Source of the DNA: Spirometra erinaceieuropaei
Lineage: Eukaryota; Platyhelminthes; Cestoda; Diphyllobothriidea; Diphyllobothriidae
NCBI GenBank assembly: GCA_902702965.1
Contig: CACRXP010000034.1
Span: 2,071,756 to 2,135,755 of the forward strand
DNA: 64,000 nucleotides
Direction of reading: 5' to 3'
Part shown: piece after piece, positions 34,546 to 48,170 of the stretch
How the letters are laid out: every line of letters starts with the position of its first letter
Numbering within the stretch: position 1 is the first letter of the stretch
Program-made: the position numbers and the translations under genes
Notes under the pieces: generated by a model
The model's input: only the letters and a program-made list of their open reading frames with translations
What the model was told of the DNA's origin: nothing
Databases searched by the model: none

Positions 34546-37500
34546 TGGTTACCTCCGTCGAAAAGTGCACAGTATGACAGTTAAGCCGACATGTTCTCTG
34601 TTGAGGCTTCCGATTGAATGGGCAGTCGTCTAGGACAGGGAATTGTGTAGAACATATTGGCAGGTGGGATTCATATAAAATTGTAAGCGATTTACATATT
34701 ATGAGGCAGCATCATTCTTATTGTCATTTTTTCATCAGCAAGGAACGACAGGCCACTAATTTCATCTCGAAAAATGAATGGCATCGTTTTGTTAAGTAAT
34801 TTTATACTGCTCCACTTGCGCATGCAGTATGTTCATAAAGTAATGCAGCGGATTTTTAATAAAACGTTTATGGACACAAATGCATTTTCACTAAAATATC
34901 GGAAAAAATTAAATAGCTGACTCACGTATTAAAGGCATGAGATAGGATAGAGAGAATTTTAGCGGGTTTTGAAAGATCATTATATTCTTGGTAGCTTTAA
35001 ACACAGTTTTTAAGTCCACATTATAGGTTTTATTTATTCGTGGACCTCAGCGTTCTAGGACAGACATTCAGACAGCATACCGGCATGCATTTTGGACATT
35101 AATATATCGGTTGTGGGCTAGTCTTTGCGTGCAGAAGGATCCCCTCGCGAAAGAATATCGAACGTTAAATGGTAAGTGATTTGGCTGCAGGGTAAGCAGA
35201 CACAACACAAGGGATCAGTATTGCTGTACACCCTGGGAGTGTGGCTAATTCCACTCGTATACACCGAGCTAAATTAGCGCATGTAATGCAGCCAACAGCA
35301 GCATTTGCCAAATTTATTAAAAAAATTCCTTAAAATACATTTTGTCTGCCAGAAATTCCTACGATGTATTTGCTAACAATCAGAATGATTTTCAGTCTAG
35401 TGTTGCGTCATAGTCTAGAAGTAACGGATGAGATATTTTTTCGCCATCTGGATAAGCGGAAATTATTTCAAAAGTAAAGACACGGTTTGTATAGCAGTTG
35501 CCAGACACAAAATCACGTATCATTACCAGATTTGTTAGACACCCTGTATGCGCCCCTGTCACTTAAGCTCCTAAGTTTTAAAACAGGCCATATTTAACAG
35601 GATGAAAGGGCTACCACTTGAACTATGGGTATTTCGTGGTAGAAAATAATTTATATTATAGCTTGTTAATGACAACAGCGCCTTCAAGGGACTCATACCG
35701 CTCAAAGTGGCCAGATTTTCCTAGAAATTGATAGGAACGACCTTTTGAATACTCAGTCTACTGAAGTATGCCCGACTTCTTATTATGAAATGATCAAGCG
35801 TAAATTCGAATAAATACTTTATAGTTGGAAGCGTATTACGTGCGACGACGTTTAAGTTTTGGTCGGCGTGTTCTACAAACGGTTGTATTAGTGTGAATTG
35901 TCTTAAAGTGATATTTACGCAGACGCAGAAACGTCATACACCGTACGAAGAATAAACTCTATTTAAAACTAAGAACGCATATGCAAGTTATCCTTATTTT
36001 TACTGATTACTTTACTAGCTGATTTAAAATTTAAAATAATACGCACATAAGCTTGACCTGTAATATCAACTCGACAATTTACCTACGGCAACGATTAATG
36101 CGGGACAATAAAAAAAATTCACTTTCCTAGCATAAAATCCAAACCTATGATCAATTTAAGCATGGCGCATGCGCAAGCATATGCATTCCATCTAACAGGA
36201 AACGCAAAGCTTTGCTTTAGGCCCCACTGAAACCAGAACCCGTAGTCAAAATGCTAGCGTAATTTTGCCACAAATCCCAAGTAAACCTAAAACCGACTTT
36301 TTATGCACGTACCGGAAAACCAAATAACAGCCGTGAATTCATGTATAAAGTAAACTCAGGATAATAAACAAAGTGTTCCGGTGCTCGACTCTTCTTCTTC
36401 ACTTATGCATACACCTACAACTCGAAATGTCGCCTTCATTTGTAAACTCCACATTGTACGCTATATCTTATGGTGAGCACAAATCCAGCATCATTAATCT
36501 CGTATATCATACATGGCAACGAAGCAAGGTTTTGCAAAATTGTCATGATTTTAGTTGAACTGTAGGGACCTTACCACGTCCAAAACCCAGAAACCAATGG
36601 AAGCGGCATCCCGACACCTGACAAAGATGCGGCTTACGATTTGTATGATCAATGTGTGCCTTTGATCAAATGCATAAATTTTGTTACAGAAATTCTGCTT
36701 TTTCCGTAGGCTTTTGACAACAGAGTTCGATTCCTGTATTATTAATGTATAAATAACTTTTACTGAGAGCCGCTTGTAAATGACATGATGGTCGGTCAGG
36801 AAAATACAGATGAACATAGTTAGAAGCATTTTTAATAAAAAGCGAAAAACACCTACAGATGTTTGCGGATATAAGGCGACCCAAATGTAATGACTGCCTA
36901 TATATTACAGGCTTGCAGGCTCACCGGTTTTCTTCCGAATAGGTAAGTGTTTCAGATTTATTCAAACAAAGAGGAAGAAGTCAAAATTCTGATCTCCACA
37001 TTGTTTTTATCTTTTGCAATAATGCGTTTTCAATTATTCCAACCTTGGTTACATAGTGCACTATCCGTTTATGATGGTGTACTGTTTAAATTATGCTCTT
37101 CTGAAATGATTTGCCCTATGGCGCCATACCCAACCATGACAACTTTTGGTTCAAATTATTAGTTTCCGACGAGTTAATTGTACATAACTGGTAGCATTTG
37201 ACCCGCACTCAATGCCTTCATCTGCGCACGTTCAGAACTTTAATTGAATACTGAAATGTAGTCGTTGTGCCCAAAAAAGCATTTAAAATCCGCGATTATT
37301 CTGTTTATTGAGGCTCGTAAAGGTGGCCGCACATTCTTGATTTGCAATTTTAATCATACGAACAAAATGATATAATAGTCACACATCTACACTTTCAGAG
37401 GATGATATACAATCAAATGCTTCCGTTTTGTTTTGGCAGGACAGTCTCAAAACTGCATGCAATGACACCCAGTCAGTACAAGAAGTTAAGTACAGTTTTT

Positions 37501-39340
37501 TTAAAGTTTATTCAAATAGCAGATATTATGCTAACCGAAATCAAGTCATGAAACAGAATGCTCGTTTTTTGGGGAGACAATTTATCTAAAGGGATTGTAG
37601 TCAAGTGTCTCATAGTTGCAGATGTGTTTTATGTATTACAAAACCTACGTCTGCGCGTGCCACATACACAAACTGGCCACCTGATCACCAAGCACATGGA
37701 TTTCACACAAAAGGGGGTTGACAGCATGCATGCGTCAGAATGTAAGAAGTCATTCTGAGAAGAAACTATTGAGCCGGATTCTCAGCCTAACATCTTTTAT
37801 TTCAAGAAAAAGTCTCCCAACTGGGTTGACTGCGTGGACTAATTTGAAGCATCAGTTGACAAACTTTTAGGATACTGTGCTAGGCGCACCTTGATAGTCG
37901 CAAAATTGGATCAAACAGGCAACATAAGATTGATGTGTATGTGCCATTGCTTTGTCTAGGTTAGTGTCCGTCAGAAGCCAATCAGCGAAGCATCAGAACT
38001 GATTGACTTTGAACTATTGTGAGGCTACCGACAAGCCCCACGCGGTTCCAACCAAGAATCCACGGGGAGAGTGAGGGGGCAAAAGGTCGGCCAGATAAAG
38101 CATAAACGAGACAGAGAGCGGAAAGCTGCACGGCATCGTTCGAGCTTTAAACTCATCGTAGTCGGGCCAGCATACCTGCAGATCACTGTGCATGCAATTG
38201 AGCTGTTACGCGTTCATCTACTACATCTACGGTGACGTCTAGCCACCATCGCAGCGGGTGTATGGTATTTCGTTCCAAATTTAATTTTAAAACGAAGTCA
38301 GCGTTCTTACGATGTCAACAGCACTAACATTTGTCTAGCTGCGTGCTGCCTAATGATATAGTGCTTTGAGCTAGGCAAATTTGATCAAAATATTCCACTA
38401 TTAAGCGAAACGACCTTTCGTTTTGTCAATTAAAAGGAATATCACTTCATGCCCCTAAGGCTATTCACAAAGGACAACCGTCGATGATTTCTTTACCGAT
38501 AACAAGAAAATTAATGATATAATGTGGCCTCCATCAGCAGAACCTCAAAAAAAAGCCATTCTCAAAGTGCACGAAGTACAGGAGATATTGTTTTTGTTCG
38601 TGTATACTCAGAAAGTGCACAATGTCTAGTTGTGCAAAAAAGAATATTAGTTTGTGATTGAAACTTATATTAAGACTAGCCTTGAAGTCCGCCCAAAGTG
38701 TCTTATGTGGAAAATAATTTCAAGAGCAAACTTTAATTGCACCAACAACCAAGAACCGTAGCGGCCTGATGACCACAAACTTCGCAGAGCGACCAATCTG
38801 ACGTTCAACATCGCAGACGATAGGCAGCAATGTGTTCATTGGAATAGTAGGGATGCCAACAATTACAACTACATTCATCCGCATCGCAAACACACCGCAC
38901 ATTTGTCAGATAACGACTATCTTCAACGTTCAAAGGAGGTACGATTCAAAATGGGCTTGAGATTACAATCGACTATTTAGACCTCATTGGGGATTTTGGC
39001 CTGCGGTCTTCGTTGCACTTTTATTTTCGCCAATAGGCGAGACATAATTCCCCTCGAACATCGCTTTATATTAATCTAACGTAGTTGAGGAAATGCAAAA
39101 AACGTCTTTTAATGTACTAAAAGTTTGGTTTTTTGCTAAAAGGTTATATAGGCCAAACACGCGAGGACACCTCAGCAGTCTCCATACCCTCCTGGCATGC
39201 GGGGAATTTAAAGGCTAATGAGCAGTCGAGAAAGCAGTAATACATTCTATTTTTTAACGGTTTTAATCTTCATATTTTTATCATATGACATTTTCATTCT
39301 CTGCTGGAAGTTGCATGAAGCATTTAATAATTAGACTGTC
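34546..39340. other. Long AT-rich stretch, no confident gene
   Basis: A possible 32-nt micro-exon at 36,911-36,942 is framed by 'tatattacag' and 'gtaagt', followed by an open frame to 37,162 that I do not recognise. A GC-richer patch lies at about 38,030-38,270. Nothing else can be supported. Confidence 0.4.
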
Positions 39341-39388
39341 ATGAAGTCGGCTTTTAGTTTAGTAATTATTTGTGTGTTTTGCTTAGCA
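39341..39388 (+). CDS. Candidate signal-peptide exon
   Basis: ATG opens MKSAFSLVIICVFCLA, a short basic start, hydrophobic core and small residue at the end, immediately followed by the donor GTAAGT. It looks like the leader exon of a secreted protein, and lies 5' of the family-like exons at 40.6 and 42.8 kb. Its phase (0) does not match the next exon's apparent phase (2), so a further exon would be needed, perhaps near 39,749 after 'atacttttttcag'. Confidence 0.35.
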
Positions 39389-40560
39389 GTAAGTAAAACA
39401 ATACAAGTCAAAGCTCGGTCCTATAATTAATGCATCATAACTATTGTAGATAAGGATTGATACAGCAAGGCAAACGTAGTTGCAGTCGACACTAAAACCC
39501 AGCGATTGGAATAAAAAGAGAACACAGAACATAGGCCCTTCGGAGAGACGGAATAACGCGAAATGTGCTACCCAGTCCATTTAGCTGTCATAGGGGTTTT
39601 CTGCAGCACAGTCCACCAAAACAAATATAATTCCTAACAGAACGACATCGGAATCTGACATCTGCTCACAGAGTAGAATAGACCGATTTATGCTATGTCA
39701 TGCTTGTGGAATGGCTGCCTAAATTTCATTTGTGATACTTTTTTCAGGTACGGTCAAAAAAGACGAATCCCTTTTAAACGGTGTTTATAAGGAAATAATT
39801 TGCAGGCTGACCATGTTAACACTCATACCTGTTGGAGCTCATTTCTTCACACATTATCTACGTCGTCTTGCGATGTGATATGTGAAACAGAGATTTCGCG
39901 CAATGATACCCTATGCAATCTGTCGTCTTAGTAATAAGGAGTGAGAACTCAGTATTGGGTACCATATCAATGTTTTAATCTCCCATTAGACATAGGAGAT
40001 CTCCAGCACGCAAATTGACCGTGCGCAGACCGGATAAAATCTCACGCATGTTGGTCGCCAAGAGTGGTAGGTTAAAAACGCTTTGCGCGTCTCTTTACGC
40101 CAACCACCGCAGACATCAATCAAAGGGCGTTCCACTGCCATAATTACAAAGTCAATATTAAGTTATGCGTTGCCGAGGCGTAATTTCCCAGATGGATTCA
40201 CCTTCTGCACATGCATTGGCCAATATGCAATCGTTTAGTATTGGCTGCAAAACCAGCCTTAAAGCCGCTTGCTCTGTCTTTGTCCTAGGATATATTCTTT
40301 TCTGATGCTTCGTGGAATCCACGTTGCAATCATCTATTATGCGTTTGTGGAGGCATGTGTCTTCTCGTGGAATAGGCGGTGCGTTCTATTTTAACAGTAT
40401 TACTTAGATATAAATGAAAACTACAACCGCCCAGTAGTCTAGACATGCTAACCTATGTTTGATATACACATAGTCTACCGTTACAGGTTCTGTGAACTAT
40501 GGCATTTTGTAGTATTTTGCATACCTAATACATGGACGTGCTAATATTTGTCCTGTTTTA

Positions 40561-43055
40561 GTGCGCTGTTGAAATGCCCACGAAGAGATGGCGTATTGTT
40601 CATTGATGATACAGTTGAGTATTTGCTTCGAAGTGCTTTACATACGGAGATAATATACCCGTTGACAAATAAGGGTCATCTTCGCACAAAAGTAAATTTT
40701 CAAAGGAGCAAAACCCAAATTAAATGTCGATTCCTAACTGATATTGCCGAAGCAAGATACGTACAATACGCCTGCCGTGTTGAGTTTTCGACAGTGCGAC
40801 TTTCTTTCTGGGTGAAGGTACCTTTAATTGAGTAATATGTTATTTGCCTGTGCAGGTTAGATACGCTAATCTTAATTGTTGCTTAAGTTATATGTCAACT
40901 CCGCGCCGGTTTCTTAATTTTTGCGGTTATATTGTTAATTAGGCCTAATGATATATCTAATTCACCGCACTAGGCATGAATAGCAGACAGTCAAGTAGAT
41001 ATGCTGTTTCATAAAACGATAACCGATATTACGAAATAGGTTTCCAGTTCAAAGAGAACATTTAGATAGCTTCGTCATACTAATTGTCGTGAAGCATGAT
41101 CATTGCATGCTTCGGTCGCGCTAAGATGCCGACGGTCAAGCAAAATTCCTATCGATCGCATGCAAAGGCTAAATCCCGTAAATGCAGTAACGTAAGTTTT
41201 GAAGCTCACACTTTGTCCCATTAATTTTCAAAACCGTTTTACACTTAAACTCCTGCAATATATCTGACCAGTGAACGTCCATGACTATTCTTTATTCAGG
41301 AAGCGGACATTCGATGAACATCTTTCGGCCGCCTGCCTTATCTATATGCATTAGGAAAATATTGACCACGTATATAGTGAGACTTTTTCCAAGAAATTAT
41401 CAAAGACATCGTAGATAAAAACACATTTTAAATACATTTAAGAACCAGTATTCTTGCTAGTAAATTAGAACAGAACGTAATCTAGAGATTTTTGAGATCG
41501 AACACCGTTCTATTTAAAATAACATCTTCGTTATTAAAATAAGTTTGATCTCGTCTTGTTGTGATACGTGCATCCAGAATTTCGTAACTACAAGCTACAT
41601 GTGATTTATCCTGGAAAAAACATATGTTTCTAGTGTTTGAATGACGAGTAAATATAGGTTCCACAAATTCTGGAATGCACGAGTCCATATTGCCCAGCGC
41701 TCTGATGCGATACTCTGTTATCGGGTCTTTTAAGATTTTAAAAAACCTCGTAATTAAAATGATTTTTTTTAAGGTTAAGATGCTCTATTTCAAGTATAAA
41801 CTTTGAAAATGTACTCTATTAACAGAAGGGTGCAAGTAGGGATATTTCTATGCCAGATTCGAAGACGTTCATTTTAATACGTAAAGGTATCGGAAATCAC
41901 AGGTAAAATTCACGCGATTAAGAAAATCATTTTATAGTGTTTGAATCTGCAGGTAGTCAAAATGGAACTGGTCCAATAGACGACATGCTGAGGTGCCAGT
42001 TACATTTTTGGAGATTTCCTTTCCACCTAAGTAACTCGTTGTAAATGAGGACTCATTTTATAATTTCAGATAACATTTCGTGAGGTCGCACATAAATTTA
42101 GCAGCAAAACTGTTATAATTAAGGGATTGTATTTACGACGGCCATAAGCACTGGCATACAATTGCACAATCCATTTGCAGAGCGAAGAGAACTAGGTCTG
42201 GATATTGTATAAATATGTGCAATTCATTCTATAACAGAGAGCACATTCTAAACCTAACGAAAATTGTATTAGAATATCGACCTGAGACCGCCAACACATA
42301 AAACTTTCTGCAGTAGCACGTCCTCGTTAGTGGACATAGGTTGGCAATTACCAGTGGATTCATTTTTGAAACACGTCATGATTGGGCGGTGATTAGCGAA
42401 ATCGGTTTTCGAGTAAGTGGAAGCCATCCCTACACAATAGGCTCACTCGCAAAACACTTCCGAGACATTTCTAAATTTATATGTCATTTGGCAGGCGACC
42501 AGCATACGTATAGGTAATACACTCTGATTAAAACCCGAAATGTCAAACATTATTTATTGAAATCTGGAGGCTGATTAGCCTGCATTTGATTTTTGTGGTC
42601 GGTAAAGGGGGAGATTTGTGTTTCCCTCGTCAGTCGCGTTATGTACTTCTACATGAACAGTATTGGTTAGTCGATTACTGAAATATGTTACGTAAAATCT
42701 CCAATATATACGTTCCTCATAATTTAAAAATTACAATTGGTAATCTATATGTTTTCTAAGGAGTTATGTGTGTCTGTTGTAATTTAAGATGTTGGACAAT
42801 CATTATTATATGTCTTTGACGGTCATTAATATACCCTCCACTATAACTGCGGACATATCCTACTGGAAACGCTACACAAGTGAGCCAAATACATTCCGAC
42901 TGTCAAAATTCGTGCCGGATAATATCCGAGAACCTCAGATATTTTTTACGTCCGACGAGGCTTTTCGCGGATTAAAAGACCTCCTTTCAGACAATTTAGA
43001 AAAGATCCTGATGCAGGCCTTCACAGTGTCCAATGACGCCTCTTGCGAAATGTGA
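40561..43055 (+). CDS. Remote paralogue of the secreted-protein family (middle and last exons)
   Basis: The middle exon, about 40,561-40,815, follows 'tttgtcctgttttag'. It encodes VEYLLRSALHTEIIYP, then TQIKCRFLTDIAEARYVQYA and CRVEFSTVRLSFWVK, and ends at GTACCT in phase 0. These blocks line up with FDYLLSKLNEVV, TVACHLYGS and CTVTFPQISLICSKS of the 61.5-kb gene, with two Cys about 16 residues apart in both. The last exon, from about 42,789 after 'gttgtaatttaag', is open in phase 0 to the stop at 43,053-43,055. It encodes KFVPDNIREPQIFFTSDEAF and ends ILMQAFTVSNDASCEM, comparable in length and hydrophobic pattern to the family's last exon but weakly similar. The leader exon may be 39,341-39,388. 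No poly(A) signal was found. It could be functional or decaying. Confidence 0.35.
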
Positions 43056-45049
43056 ACTGTGATTGTTATTTCGTGCGTCGATAGCGCATTGAATGCAAAT
43101 CAGGATTTCCTTTTGACAGGCTGAAGTTTAAATATTTTTCTGCTTTAAAAACCAACAAATACATTTAGCTACTCGAATCATTTTCATCTACAATTTATTT
43201 GCTGAGCTTTTGACTACTGACGTTGAGCTGCATTCGCTCTGGTATTATAATACTCACTGCCGCCTAGTAAATTTGCGCAGTGAAGTCAGAATTGTGTGGT
43301 TACTGGACCAGACCAGATATTCCCTAAGGAATCTGGTTTTGAGATCCTGGTTGTTTGAAAGGTAAATCCATCAACAGCCTTTATGTGCGCAGATTTCTAC
43401 TGAGCAGTGTTGCAATATGAAATTATACTCGGCTCAATTCAAATCAGCAGTTATGGTGGAAACAGCTAGAAAACATTAAAAATTTTGATGTTTATACGTG
43501 CATTTGCTTGCGCATCTGGCTAAATGGGGGAATAATTTCGGCAGGCTATGTTGAAATTACTATCTTGAATCAATGGTGGACACGACACCGATGTAAAATA
43601 CGTTGCATCAGGTCCAGACGTTACTCATAAAGAAACCGCCTGTAAAATATTTTTGCTAAGCGTATCTGTTGTCAGCACTTCGCACAAAATCTTGGAAACA
43701 ATCTCCACCCATGTTCTGGTACAAAAACCGTACCCTTCATCTGGCATTCACATTGACCCCAAAATATAACTCAGGCCTTTGATGATACTCTTTAAGTTGC
43801 CGCATGTCATAGCTATTAGTTTGAGGCGGACGCCACAACATTCGACCTAACTGCTTAAACATTTGGCCTTTGCAGTTCAAATTAGAATGTTATTTCCTGG
43901 TAAACTGTAGTACGCTGAAAATCACATGGTTGATATCAGTACGTCCAGAGAGATATTTCCTGTGCATATTTTGGACAAAAACCATTAGCCATAGCGGGAT
44001 AACCGCAGGATATTCATAAACTATCAACAGCCAGCCAGGTGTTTATGTTTAGGATGTCTGATATGCCATATTTAGCGGTACAGATACTAAGAAAACGTTC
44101 GACATGACATAGCTGTGATGGGCTGGCTCATCAATTGCTCATCCAGCTTCCCAGTGTGCGTTTTGTTTTCATAGACAATTGATCGGTAAAATGCAATGAA
44201 TCGGTCTATTTGAGACTTATATAATGGAACTAAGATGTGATATGCATATCTGGATTGAAGCCCATTAGCCGCTGATAAGATAACCCCTCGTAGCCTGTCA
44301 TGCGACACGGAATTTGGTGTACTCCCCTACGGAATTTATAAACCTGTATTCGTTGGAAATACATACTACTGAATATCACAGATATCTACCCGAAACGTCC
44401 ATATTTAGACACAACATATTGTTGATTACCGATCAAAATTGTAAATTTGTGAATGTAAGGTTGCCTTCAGTTTCTCACATAGATGTGTCCGCATATTCGA
44501 CTGCTGCAGGCACATTCCTAAATGCAAAGTTGTCTAGACATCTTAGAGAAACGGAAACCGGAGATTTATATGCTAAATGGACCACTGGAGAAGCACGGTT
44601 TTCGCGCACAGGCCATCTGTCCTGTTCTATTTCTGTTGTGGTACATTCCGTGGAAATCATCAGTAACGACATTTGACCGGTGTGGTCATACTGTTAAAAA
44701 TGGAGCCGACTTTTAATTTCGAAGGAAGACTTGCTTTACATCTTAGCATTTTTGATAGAAAAAGTCTTATAAGTAATCATTAGAATTTAGTATAGTCTGT
44801 CTTATTAACTGCGACTAGTACTCACACAAGAAGTTCCCGACAGATCCATGAATGAAGATCAGTCTTTCGGGTGCTTTTTTGGTTATCCGTACTGCTTTCC
44901 TTTAGACGCTCGTTAGCCGTTCGTCCGTTAGCGTTCGTCCGTTTAATCGTGCATCAAATTTTCCGTATGATTACATTTGATGTATTATTATCTCTGAAAT
45001 GCTCACCAGCTATTCCGACACAAATATTTCCGCAGAATAGCCTTGTCTC
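43056..45049. other. No confident gene
   Basis: Contains a 120-codon frame at 44,314-44,676 with no recognisable domain. The 14 bases 'ctacccgaaacgtc' at about 44,386 are identical to the 3' half of the hammerhead-like motif at 29.44 kb, a likely decayed remnant. Confidence 0.4.
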
Positions 45050-45440
45050 AGATGTCAACACTTATCGTCGAAAATTCCCGGAAACCCGTTTACAAAAAAG
45101 GTTAATTGGGAGACTGAATTCCTCATAAGGCGCAATTGAGGAGCAGCTTCTAGTGGCTATGTTGACGAGGCATAAAACATGTTTTCGTTTTCTCTAAATT
45201 TAAAACAAAACAAAGGAGGTGCATATATTGTGCTTATTCAGGCGGTTTTCGATAAATGGATTTCTGAATAGAACTATCTGCCCTTCGACATACAAATACG
45301 TGCAAGAAAGGCAGTGTGTCCTTCTTCTTGTTATATAAAACCCTGTTTAGTGTAAGTTGTAGACCAGTGGGTTTTTTGCTGTGCCGGTCCGCCAGACCCA
45401 TCTCCAGATGCCGATCTTTTTGACTGTGGCGTGACACCAG
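45050..45440 (-). pseudogene. Penelope-like reverse transcriptase fragment, decayed
   Basis: On the minus strand KKDTLPFLHVFVCRRADSS and SIYRKPPE (45,330-45,235) match the conserved '-LPFLDV-V-R...YRKP' block at the end of Penelope-type reverse transcriptases. It continues through stops with AQYMHLLCFVLNLEK, comparable to QYVNFHSFAPLNIK in the element at 56.5-59.4 kb. No endonuclease part is visible. Confidence 0.7.
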
Positions 45441-46019
45441 GCCAGGGTAGGAAGAGGCTGGGGACGTGGCAGATGAGGCGGAAGTGCACTTTTACCAAGA
45501 AAGTCTCGCAAACGTAACCATCCACGCCGTCAATTTGCTGTTGGACACAAGTTAAAGACCTGCATTGTGTTAAAGCATCGTGGTCAGGAAACTGTCACAC
45601 GCTTAATCATAATGAATCATTGCAATGTGTTTCTCGAGTGCGAACTGTTCTCGCAAGCATGGAACGCGGCGCTTCTCTCAATAAAGTTCCTTAATTTTGA
45701 TGCCTTACTGTTACCCTCACTTCCAATTTCCAATTGTTCCCTCCTCTCGAAACTGATCTTGCCAGATGTCAAAGACTTCGTTAATACTTTGTATGCGTAC
45801 TTCCTTTTCCCAAGTTTGAGAACCTACATTGGCGGTCTGCAGATGTGTCATTCTTTGACACACCTCTCGATAATCTTTCGCCAGATATCGTGTCTTAAAA
45901 AGGTTTGCTCATTGGAGGATGCACACTTTGCGTTGCATTCTCTGTTTCTAGTGATTACTCTTTCCTTTTTCTCAACACAATATTACGACGACAAATTACA
46001 AACCGTCAAATGATTAAGG
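45441..46019. other. No gene recognised
   Basis: A 148-codon plus-strand frame (45,567-46,013) is open but has no recognisable domain or leader. A frame this long is not surprising by chance in 64 kb. Confidence 0.4.
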
Positions 46020-46200
46020 ACACACCCACAACTCCACCGCGAGCTGTGTACTACAAGGCGATTCGGGTTAAGCCGGAGTGGCTTTTGTCATTTATCCTGA
46101 CGTCGGCGTAATACAAGAGTCACAATTTCCAAGGTTTAGTAAAATCTTTATGAATAAATTGCTATCGATGTTTCGATATTTGCATGTGGTGCTTAAAGTA
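46020..46200 (-). repeat. Dispersed repeat, copy 2 (reversed)
   Basis: Reverse-complement match to 31,783-31,955, including 'agtggcttttgtcatttatc' at about 46,078. Confidence 0.7.
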
Positions 46201-46722
46201 AAATCCATCGCATCCGAATTGTCTTCGAATATCCAGAGGGTAAATGTTTAGATGGGGATGTCTAAAGTTAGGGTATTGGAATGAGCGTATCTGTAGCGCT
46301 ACGGTCGTTCCATGATTAATAGGGCAACCACATTGTCGAGCGTAACGTTACGACGTTAAGCGCAGTAATTATTTATTTTTAGTCTTATTCATTCAAGGGA
46401 TTTAGGGATGAACCGTTTTAATTTATCCGGCTTGCAGTTTTCACTGCGGAACAATCTGTTTGATACCTCAAAGTTGGAGAGCAAAACCGTGTTCGATGCA
46501 GCGCTTCTGCAGACATTTTTGACGAAAGTGTCTTGAAGAAATTATAACTCTATTTATTTTTTTAAAAAAATTGTTCACAGGGCAGAGCATGTTGACAGTC
46601 TATAATTTAGTAACGTAAATAAATTCGTCATGGCCAGGATCTTCCGGATACTAAGGCAGATTCAAGTAGGAAAACACCCAATACGAGAGACCTCTATCGA
46701 GGTCGATAGCACCCAGCTATCG
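46201..46722. other. No gene seen
   Basis: Nothing recognised. Confidence 0.5.
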
Positions 46723-48170
46723 TCATGCGTTAGGGCAGCAGATATGTGACTTGTATTGATAGTGCAAAACGGCCTTGTGGCCACATTCGCACGATATTGA
46801 ACAAGTTTTGTGATGATGTGCTCTAGTGAGAATCCGAAGAGTTAGGCCAACAAATTTCTTATGCAAGAGATCGCATCTTTTTCTTCTGAACTGCTTCCTG
46901 TAACTCGACACTCGGCTTCTATCGGCAGTCGAATCTTGTCTAATTTCATCCTCAGTGCCAGTGTCGAGGAGTTCGTCAAAAACACAAAATACGAATCTCT
47001 TGTAAAGAAACTTGACCGATAAAGAGGAGGTCAATAGGGACGGACTTAAATGTCTGCCAACATGCCAAAACGAGAAAAAGGCAGAAAAGTGGGCAGGGAG
47101 GGGAACAGTGACGTTTGCACCGATGATCTACGAGTGGGTAGCCCTAAACTAGTAGTCATTTGATTGAAGACTATCGTCATTTGATACCAAGCATTCGAGG
47201 ACCGAAATTTATGCACATTCTAAAGCGATCCCAATAAGATCTTGACCTCTCATATTTGAAGTATTTTTTTAGATCGCGCACTCTCGCCAGTTTTTGCCAA
47301 CACAAATGGCCACATTAGCGCATCGTCATGACGGGGTTTGCTTCGTATATTCTTGACAACTAACAAATCCAGTACATTCGCATATGCCCGAGCGTCTTCT
47401 CCCGCCGAATAGCCTGTCCTGCATACCAACGGAAGTACTTGTATTCATATGTCGGAAGGCTGGGATCGTGTCTGATCTAGCCGGCCTCATTCATGCAAAG
47501 GACTGTACCGTTCGCTACGTGACTTTCTGAGATAGCGGACCATGAAAGTTAGACCTATTCTCCTCTCCAGCGACGAATACCGAATGCCGAAAGTTCAGGT
47601 ATCATTTCCATTTTTAGTAAACTGTGGCGAGCTAGATTTTGCTTGACCACCATTCCAGGCCGCCAATCAGGTTATGACGTCGGATCGAGTGTGGAAAAAA
47701 TGATCTTGTGGGGCGACCGGCAAAGAGAGGGTGCCAACGCCACCTCAGGCATCTTTCTTGTGTAACCTCAGATAAGCTCGCAACATTGTCACAGCGGGTG
47801 TGCTTTGTCATATTTGAGTTGAATTCAATGTATCTTACGGGAAGGACGTTCTTTAGCAAGCGTGGTCAAATACCCCGAGTTCTCTGTCGTCTTTTTCGCC
47901 CGCAGTCCATTATTAACAACCGCAGAGAAGGACTGACCGGAAGAATGGACGCGTTGGGTCCATTGGCCGTTTCGAAGGCCTAAAAAACTCGGTGACTTGC
48001 GCTTGAAATGGCTTGTGATGACAGCTGACTTGCGCAGCACCCTGTCGCGCTCTCTTCTTTCTTATCTTTCTGGGAATGGAGATGAACTTGTCCGCAGTGT
48101 CTGACAAAGCTAAACAATGCAGATTTGCGTCCCACTCTCGGCCTTGTCTCCGTAAATCCACTTATTTCAA
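46723..48170 (-). other. GC-richer block with minus-strand open frames, unrecognised
   Basis: This block is GC-richer than its flanks. Minus-strand frames include 47,034-46,723 (a 103-residue Arg- and Cys-rich product ending CGHKAVLHYQYKSHICCPNA), 47,859-47,632, 48,040-47,825 and 48,161-47,913. They overlap in different frames, as in a frameshifted relic. It may be an eroded retroelement ORF1 or a host pseudogene. I cannot name it. Confidence 0.3.

Noticed and set aside
45567..46013. 148-codon plus-strand open frame
   Set aside because: No domain, leader or splice context. A frame of this length is expected by chance in a window this size, and the repeat at 46.0 kb follows immediately.
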